From NCBI GenBank assembly GCA_009779745.1, contig WRDR01000005.1, positions 26,726 through 90,725 of the forward strand: a stretch of DNA of 64,000 nucleotides. Direction: 5' to 3'. Positions 59,242 through 64,000 of this stretch are shown in pieces (the first letter of the stretch is position 1; every line of letters starts with the position of its first letter). This stretch comes from Alphaproteobacteria bacterium (lineage in GTDB: Bacteria > Pseudomonadota > Alphaproteobacteria > UBA9219). A model generated the notes under the pieces. That model was not told the DNA's origin. It did no database searches and was given only the letters and a program-made list of their open reading frames with translations. Position numbers and translations under genes: made by a program.

Positions 59242-61935
59242 ATGAAATCTCACAAATGGGTTTACAGTTTCGGAAGCAATACTAAATCGGAAATAAAAGA
59301 CTCAGCCGAGATGAAAAATATACTGGGCGGCAAAGGGGCTGGTCTTGCCGAGATGTCTGCGCTGGGGCTTCCTGTGCCTCCGGGATTTACGATTACTACA
59401 GGAATATGCTCGTATTATTATGCGAATAAAAAATCTTATCCGAAAGAGCTGAAGAAGCTGGTAAACGAAGCTCTCAAAAAAGTAGAAAAAACAACGAAAC
59501 ACATTTTCGGAGATAAAAAAAATCCGCTGCTGGTGTCTGTTCGGTCCGGGGCAAGAGCATCAATGCCCGGCATGATGGATACTGTGCTTAATTTGGGACT
59601 TAATGATGAGACAGTAAAAGGACTCGCAGAGCAAAGCAAAGACGCAAGATTTGCGTACGACAGCTACCGCAGATTCATTCAGATGTACAGCAACGTAGTG
59701 TTAGAGATAGGGCATGATTTATTCGAAGCCGTCATAGACGATGTGAAAGGCGCAATAGGAGCGGAACAGGATACAGAGCTGAAAGCGGAAGACTGGCAGG
59801 ACGTTATAGAGGAATATTTTAAAATAGTAAAAGATATGACCGGAAAGCCGTTTCCTCAAAACGTGCACGAACAGCTCTGGGGAGCAATAGGAGCGGTTTT
59901 TGATTCATGGACGAATGCGCGCGCTATTACCTACAGAAAACTGAATGATATACCGGGCGACTGGGGAACTGCGGTCAACGTACAGGCAATGGTGTTCGGC
60001 AACTTAGGTGAAGACTGCTGTACAGGGGTAGCATTCACAAGAAATCCGTCTACAGGAGAGAATGTGTTTTACGGCGAGTACCTAGTGAACGCACAAGGAG
60101 AAGATGTAGTTGCCGGCATAAGAACTCCATGGAATCTGACTGTGAAAGAGAAAAAGGAACAGGGGAGTTCGTCTCCTGCTATGGAAGAACTGATGCCTAA
60201 AGTGTTCAAACAGCTCTGTGACGTAAGAAAGAAGCTGGAAGCGCATTATAAGGACATGCAGGACATAGAGTTTACCGTACAGCAAGGCAAGCTCTATATG
60301 CTTCAGACAAGAAACGGAAAAAGAACAGCCGCAGCCGCTTTAAAGATAGCTGTTGATTTAGTGAAAAATAAAATAATCACCAAACATCAGGCAGTAAAAA
60401 GAATAGACCCGAAATCGCTGGATCAGCTTCTGCATCCGGCACTGGACAGCAAAGCGGAAAAAAAGCTGCTGGCAAAAGGATTGCCTGCATCTCCCGGAGC
60501 AGCTTCCGGAAAAGTCGTATTTAACGCAGATGATGCAAAAAATTTAGCGGACAAAGGGCTTAAAGTGATTTTGTGCAGAACTGAAACAAGCCCTGAGGAT
60601 ATTCACGGCATGAATGCGGCGCAGGGTATTGTGACAACCAGAGGAGGCATGACCAGCCACGCCGCAGTCGTTGCAAGAGGCATGGGAAGAGCCTGTGTCG
60701 CAGGAGCCGGAGATTTAAGAATAGACTATAACAAAAAGGAAATGACTGCCAAAGGAGTTACTATAAAAGCCGGAGACGTTATCACTATTGACGGCGGCAA
60801 AGGCGAGATAATGCTGGGAGAGATTCCAACAGTACAGCCGAAGCTGTCTCATGACTTTGCAACCGTTATGGGCTGGGCTGATAAGATACGCAAGTTAAAA
60901 GTAAGAGCCAATGCGGAAACTCCTACGGATGCTGCCACAGCCATAGGCTTCGGCGCGGAAGGCATAGGGCTTTGCAGAACCGAGCACATGTTTTTTGATG
61001 CGGACAGAATCACCTCTATGCGCGAGATGATAGTATCGGAAGATGAAAAAAGCAGATGCGCTGCACTGGCAAAACTGGAGCCTATGCAGAAGAAAGATTT
61101 TGTGGAACTGTTCAAGATTATGGGCAGACTGCCTGTAACCATAAGGCTTCTTGATCCTCCGCTGCACGAGTTCCTGCCTCAGAAAGAGTCCGAGATTGCA
61201 AGCGTAGCCGCAGCTGCCAAAGTATCTCCGGACACGATACGAAGAAGAATGCAGCAGCTTCACGAGGCAAACCCTATGCTGGGACACAGAGGCTGCCGCT
61301 TGGGAATATCGTATCCTGAAATATACAAAATGCAGGCAAGAGCCATTTTTCTTGCATGTATAGAAATGCATAAGCTGGGAAAACAGGTTGTACCGGAAAT
61401 AATGATTCCGCTGGTGTCTGTGAAGAAAGAGCTGGATATTCTAAAGGCAATGATAGAAGAAACAGCGAAAGAAATCTCGAAAAAATACGGCGTGAAATTA
61501 AAGTATACAATAGGCACGATGATAGAGCTTCCGCGGGCAGCGATAAGAGCCGGAGAAATCGCGGAAAGCGCAGAGTTCTTTAGCTTCGGCACTAATGACC
61601 TGACTCAGACTACCTTTGGACTGAGCCGCGATGATGCGGCTATGTTTTTGCACGACTATTACCAAGCGGATATTTTCGAGTGCGATCCGTTTGCAAGCAT
61701 AGATGAAGACGGCGTAGGAGAGCTTATCGGTATCGCAGTTGAAAGAGGCAGAAAAACATCGCCTAAAATCAAGCTGGGCATTTGCGGAGAACACGGAGGC
61801 GATCCGGCTTCCGTGAAATTCTGCCACAGAGCCGGGCTTGATTATGTGTCCTGTTCTCCTTACAGAATTCCTATTGCACGGCTGGCAGCAGCCCATGCTA
61901 TGATAGAAGAGCTGGAAGCCGCAAAAAAAACCTAA
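59242..61935 (+). CDS. ppdK: pyruvate, phosphate dikinase
   Basis: 897 residues. N-terminal ATP-binding domain (LGGKGAGLAEMSALGLPVPPGF, SVRSGARASMPGMMDTVLN), central phosphohistidine domain with TRGGMTSHAAVVARGMG, and C-terminal TIM-barrel PEP/pyruvate domain (FGAEGIGLCRTEHMFF, SFGTNDLTQTTFG, GICGEHGGDP with the catalytic Cys near CSPYRIP). Reversible PEP + AMP + PPi to pyruvate + ATP + Pi; used by anaerobes for PPi-saving glycolysis or gluconeogenesis. ATG 59242 lies 16 bases after glyS. Its stop overlaps pyrF by four bases, tail to tail. Confidence 0.97.
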   Translation: MKSHKWVYSFGSNTKSEIKDSAEMKNILGGKGAGLAEMSALGLPVPPGFTITTGICSYYYANKKSYPKELKKLVNEALKKVEKTTKHIFGDKKNPLLVSVRSGARASMPGMMDTVLNLGLNDETVKGLAEQSKDARFAYDSYRRFIQMYSNVVLEIGHDLFEAVIDDVKGAIGAEQDTELKAEDWQDVIEEYFKIVKDMTGKPFPQNVHEQLWGAIGAVFDSWTNARAITYRKLNDIPGDWGTAVNVQAMVFGNLGEDCCTGVAFTRNPSTGENVFYGEYLVNAQGEDVVAGIRTPWNLTVKEKKEQGSSSPAMEELMPKVFKQLCDVRKKLEAHYKDMQDIEFTVQQGKLYMLQTRNGKRTAAAALKIAVDLVKNKIITKHQAVKRIDPKSLDQLLHPALDSKAEKKLLAKGLPASPGAASGKVVFNADDAKNLADKGLKVILCRTETSPEDIHGMNAAQGIVTTRGGMTSHAAVVARGMGRACVAGAGDLRIDYNKKEMTAKGVTIKAGDVITIDGGKGEIMLGEIPTVQPKLSHDFATVMGWADKIRKLKVRANAETPTDAATAIGFGAEGIGLCRTEHMFFDADRITSMREMIVSEDEKSRCAALAKLEPMQKKDFVELFKIMGRLPVTIRLLDPPLHEFLPQKESEIASVAAAAKVSPDTIRRRMQQLHEANPMLGHRGCRLGISYPEIYKMQARAIFLACIEMHKLGKQVVPEIMIPLVSVKKELDILKAMIEETAKEISKKYGVKLKYTIGTMIELPRAAIRAGEIAESAEFFSFGTNDLTQTTFGLSRDDAAMFLHDYYQADIFECDPFASIDEDGVGELIGIAVERGRKTSPKIKLGICGEHGGDPASVKFCHRAGLDYVSCSPYRIPIARLAAAHAMIEELEAAKKT

Positions 61936-62636
61936 GAAATAAAACCCAGTTCCAGAGAGATTTTTCTGGCAGCCTCCAAAGGATTGGAAGCCTTAGTAAT
62001 AGGTCTTCCGATTACCAGAAAAGAAGCCCCGGCTTTATGCGCCTCAAGCGGAGTCAGAGTACGCTTTTGGTCGTTGGAAGCAGCCCAAGCAGGTCTTATG
62101 CCCGGAACCATAAGAACAAAGTCATTGCCCAGCTCTTTACGCAGAAGCTGAACTTCTTCGGGCGAGCAGACACACCCGCCCGCACCGTTATCTTTGGCGA
62201 GTCTGGCCAGCCGCAGCACCTGAGAACCCACGTCAACCCCCTGCCCCACGGCATCAAGAGATGCCTTTTCCAAACTTGTGAGAACGGTTACAGCGAGAAT
62301 TTTTGTACCCGCCCCTGTCTCTTTGACAGCATTAACTGCCGCTTGTATCATGTCTGCGCCGCCGGACGCATGAATAGTAAGAAAAGCAGGTTTAAGCGTC
62401 ATGAGAGCTTTCACTGCGCCGTAAACAGTGTTGGGAATATCGTGCAATTTTAAATCTAAAAATATAGGAAGCCCGAACTTAGCCAAAGCCTCATAGCCTT
62501 CTCTGTTGTTAGAAAGAAAGAACTCTAATCCTATTTTAATGCCTCCGATGTCTTGCTTCAGGCAAGAGACCAGCTCAACGGCCTTTGCCGTATCATTGAC
62601 ATCTAAAGCGCAGAATACCGGATTTTTATTGTGCAT
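61932..62636 (-). CDS. pyrF: orotidine 5'-phosphate decarboxylase
   Basis: 234 residues. PyrF motif LDLKLHDIPNTV (Lys-Asp-x-His-Asp charge network), start CALDVNDTAKAVELV and the end VMVPGIRP plus FLVIGRPITKASNP phosphate loop. Last step of UMP synthesis. Convergent with ppdK. Confidence 0.96.
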   Translation of the reverse strand: MHNKNPVFCALDVNDTAKAVELVSCLKQDIGGIKIGLEFFLSNNREGYEALAKFGLPIFLDLKLHDIPNTVYGAVKALMTLKPAFLTIHASGGADMIQAAVNAVKETGAGTKILAVTVLTSLEKASLDAVGQGVDVGSQVLRLARLAKDNGAGGCVCSPEEVQLLRKELGNDFVLMVPGIRPAWAASNDQKRTLTPLEAHKAGASFLVIGRPITKASNPLEAARKISLELGFIS

Positions 62637-62718
62637 GTCGGGTTCCTTTGAGAAATCACTACATTTTAATCCATTTTTTCAATGTTTTCAACTGTTCTTT
62701 CCTTGTCCTCCTCATTGT

Positions 62719-62740
62719 CACTCCCGCGAAGGCGGGAGTG
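62719..62740. repeat. CACTCCCGC-GAAG-GCGGGAGTG hairpin
   Basis: Nine-base perfect arms with a GAAG loop. The sequence type 'TCACTCCCGCGAAGGCGGGAGT' is a common dispersed repeat in Proteobacteria. Confidence 0.6.
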
Positions 62741-62834
62741 GGCAAGGTTGCTGTAAATACGCAGTTGACTGGCATTTTCGGAGTTGATAATAATGTTACA
62801 ACAGAATACGGCAGGCTTGTACCACTGCCCCGTC

Positions 62835-62877
62835 TTTGCCACTTCGTGGCAAATCCACCCCTTCGCTGGCGAAGGGG
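62835..62877. repeat. paired hairpins TTTGCCAC/GTGGCAAA and CCCCTTCGC/GCGAAGGGG
   Basis: Two stems back to back, the second with the AGCGAAGG theme of the palindromic family. Together with 62719-62740 and the array at 62907 they fill the ~290-base pyrF-Hint spacer, which holds no convincing gene. Confidence 0.6.
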
Positions 62878-62906
62878 AATACTTTCCCAGCTTCACCGGC
62901 ATAACA

Positions 62907-62930
62907 ACTCCACTCTCAACACTCCACACT
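62907..62930. repeat. ACTCCAC array at the Hint gene stop
   Basis: ACTCCAC-TCTCAAC-ACTCCAC-ACT. Read in the gene direction: TAG then TGTGGAGTGT, as at tig/dsbB. Confidence 0.65.
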
Positions 62931-64000
62931 ATTTCACATGCTTCCCGTCAAGAACCCGTATGCCGTCTGCTATAAAGCCGTCTGCATCTTCCAGGTATAG
63001 GTTGAACACCCTTGCGCTGCCGGCTTTGGATTGTATAGTTTTCACTTCTTCTATACTTCCGTCAGCTTTGCTGATTTTATCACCGATATTCAATTGACTG
63101 ACGCTTACAATCTTGCCGTCAGCAAGCTGCATGGGATGCTCGGGAGTAACCTCAAGATTATTGATTTTTACATACTCCGCATCGCGTATAGAGAGGCTTT
63201 CAACCTTAGCAGGCTTAAGCGGAGCATCTGAACCAATCTTAAAGCCCATTACCATGTCGCCCACTTTTATATCAAAAATAGGCTTAGCCGAACCGTCTGC
63301 CATTGTAATCGGGGTTTTTGGAGGGAAGCATGAATAGTCATATGTCCGACCTGTAGTACCGCTGAAACTATTAGCCCAACTGGTCATAGAAGTAGCCCAA
63401 TCAGACCCCCAGCCGGAGCTACCACTGCCACTGCCACTGCCGCTCCCGTCTCCACCGCCAGAAGGTGCCGGAGGCGGAGGACACGGCGGACCGTAACATG
63501 TACGTTGAAAGACGCACTTTCCTTTATTGCCGGTATGTATGTTTCCGGCCGGGCTTACAGGAGACGGAACATACATGTCTGGATACTTGCTTAAACAACT
63601 TTGACAATCTTCCTCTATACCCGTAGAACGAAAACATCTACGGGAAGCTGTTATTGTTTTAGATGTGTCGCAGGGTAAAGACGGGCAATAAATAGTACCT
63701 TTCCAATATCCTTGCTCGAAAGTACTGGTGTCGCCGTAAAGCTTTCTTTCACAGGTATCCGGATATCTGATATCCTTAATAACCTTAGTATACCAATCAT
63801 ATCCGGATTCACCGCTAAGCACCTTTGTAGACAGACCGTCTAAAACTGCTTGATTAGCAACGTCAATGAAAGACAGTAATTCTCTGTCTGTTCTTGCAGG
63901 TACAAGATACGTCTTGCCGGACGAAGTGTTATAAATATCCTTGCAATAAAAGGTTTCTTCCTGAACCGTATTACCGCCGCCGCCGCTGCCTATAAACTCC
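62929..64000 (-). CDS. Hint-domain (hedgehog/intein-like) surface protein, 5' part outside the window
   Basis: The frame is open from the window edge to TAG at 62929: 356 residues visible, more upstream. First part: Cys-rich (about ten Cys up to residue ~180; CERKLYGD, PCDTSK, CQSCLSKYP, CVFQRTC), probably disulfide-bonded. Then a Pro stretch, a Gly-Ser repeat linker (GGGDGSGSGSGSGSSGWGS), then a ~145-residue Hint domain starting at Cys in DYSCFPPKTPITMADGSAKPI, with VGDMVMGF, VTPEHPMQLADG (His of the TxxH block) and FIADGIRVLDGKHVK. Family knowledge: Hint domains self-cleave or splice; C-terminal ones (bacterial intein-like, BIL, or hedgehog-like) can cut or modify the preceding part. Confidence 0.85.
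   Translation of the reverse strand, partial: EFIGSGGGGNTVQEETFYCKDIYNTSSGKTYLVPARTDRELLSFIDVANQAVLDGLSTKVLSGESGYDWYTKVIKDIRYPDTCERKLYGDTSTFEQGYWKGTIYCPSLPCDTSKTITASRRCFRSTGIEEDCQSCLSKYPDMYVPSPVSPAGNIHTGNKGKCVFQRTCYGPPCPPPPAPSGGGDGSGSGSGSGSSGWGSDWATSMTSWANSFSGTTGRTYDYSCFPPKTPITMADGSAKPIFDIKVGDMVMGFKIGSDAPLKPAKVESLSIRDAEYVKINNLEVTPEHPMQLADGKIVSVSQLNIGDKISKADGSIEEVKTIQSKAGSARVFNLYLEDADGFIADGIRVLDGKHVK

Noticed and set aside
1..64000. CRISPR arrays, complete insertion sequences, prophage or rRNA genes
   Set aside because: No regular repeat-spacer pattern, no transposase or integrase frame, no phage structural gene and no 16S/23S sequence seen.

Overview
The window reads as a chromosomal segment of an AT-leaning, Gram-negative, flagellated Alphaproteobacterium. 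Evidence for this: the alphaproteobacterial form of SspB, an FtsK with a very acidic linker, the rpsM-rpsK-rpoA-rplQ cluster, rplM-rpsI, a DciA (DUF721) protein, a YacG protein, an MsbA-type exporter and a sigma-54 hook-gene promoter. A trimeric NAD-linked [FeFe]-hydrogenase and a pyruvate phosphate dikinase suggest an anaerobic, fermentative life, as in uncultured gut Alphaproteobacteria. That placement is inference. Four tRNA genes are present: Gly-CCC, Phe-GAA, Leu-TAG and Glu-CTC.

Layout. 1-3.6 kb: 3' part of ftsK, then small GNAT, cupin and flavin-binding genes. 3.6-7.2 kb: tRNA-Gly and hydABC (minus strand). 7.4-8.0 kb: a parDE toxin-antitoxin pair. 8.0-12.4 kb (minus): a lipoprotein, rplQ, rpoA, rpsK, rpsM and two unknown genes. 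12.4-14.9 kb: dciA, a VanX-like dipeptidase, a hypothetical gene, yacG, tRNA-Phe and a membrane protein. 14.9-15.9 kb: metA. 16.1-20.8 kb: one 1552-residue protein joining ATP-grasp, two radical SAM domains, a nitroreductase and a third, cysteine-less copy of the second radical SAM unit. 20.8-22.9 kb: tRNA-Leu, tig, dsbB. 23.3-28.8 kb: flgE, flgK, flgL and a methyltransferase behind a sigma-54 promoter. 28.8-38.2 kb (minus): MsbA and a GDP-mannose-based surface polysaccharide cluster. 38.3-43.1 kb (minus): a lipoprotein, argD, an ABC-2 permease, an adenine methylase, rpsI and rplM. 43.3-45.1 kb: glmS. 45.1-52 kb: a diversity-generating retroelement (DGR) with its target operon, then a lytic transglycosylase. 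52-64 kb: acyl-CoA dehydrogenase, a DUF2148 protein, GNAT, tRNA-Glu, sspB, a PH-domain protein, trxB, a 268-bp cloverleaf element, glyS, ppdK, pyrF and a Hint-domain protein cut by the window end.

The strongest find is the DGR at 45.1-51.1 kb. It has an Avd-like protein, a template repeat (TR), a DGR-type reverse transcriptase and a variable repeat (VR). VR and TR are 119 bp, ungapped, with 24 differences, 20 of them at adenines of the TR coding strand. The VR lies near the N-terminus of a protein that continues into a DUF6273-like domain and a MoxR-type AAA+ ATPase. That gene overlaps by ATGA a DUF2201 zinc-peptidase/von Willebrand A protein. So the retroelement appears to vary the sensor of a MoxR-VWA machine. 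In this copy one TR AAA codon has become TAA and cuts the gene in two. A frameshifted higBA toxin-antitoxin module with a near-perfect promoter sits between the reverse transcriptase and the target.

Small repeats are plentiful: a Rickettsia-like palindromic element that reads in frame inside ParE and at the end of DsbB; three families of 7-8 bp tandem arrays, several of which begin at stop codons, one of which lies inside glyS; and the 268-bp inverted-repeat element next to trxB.
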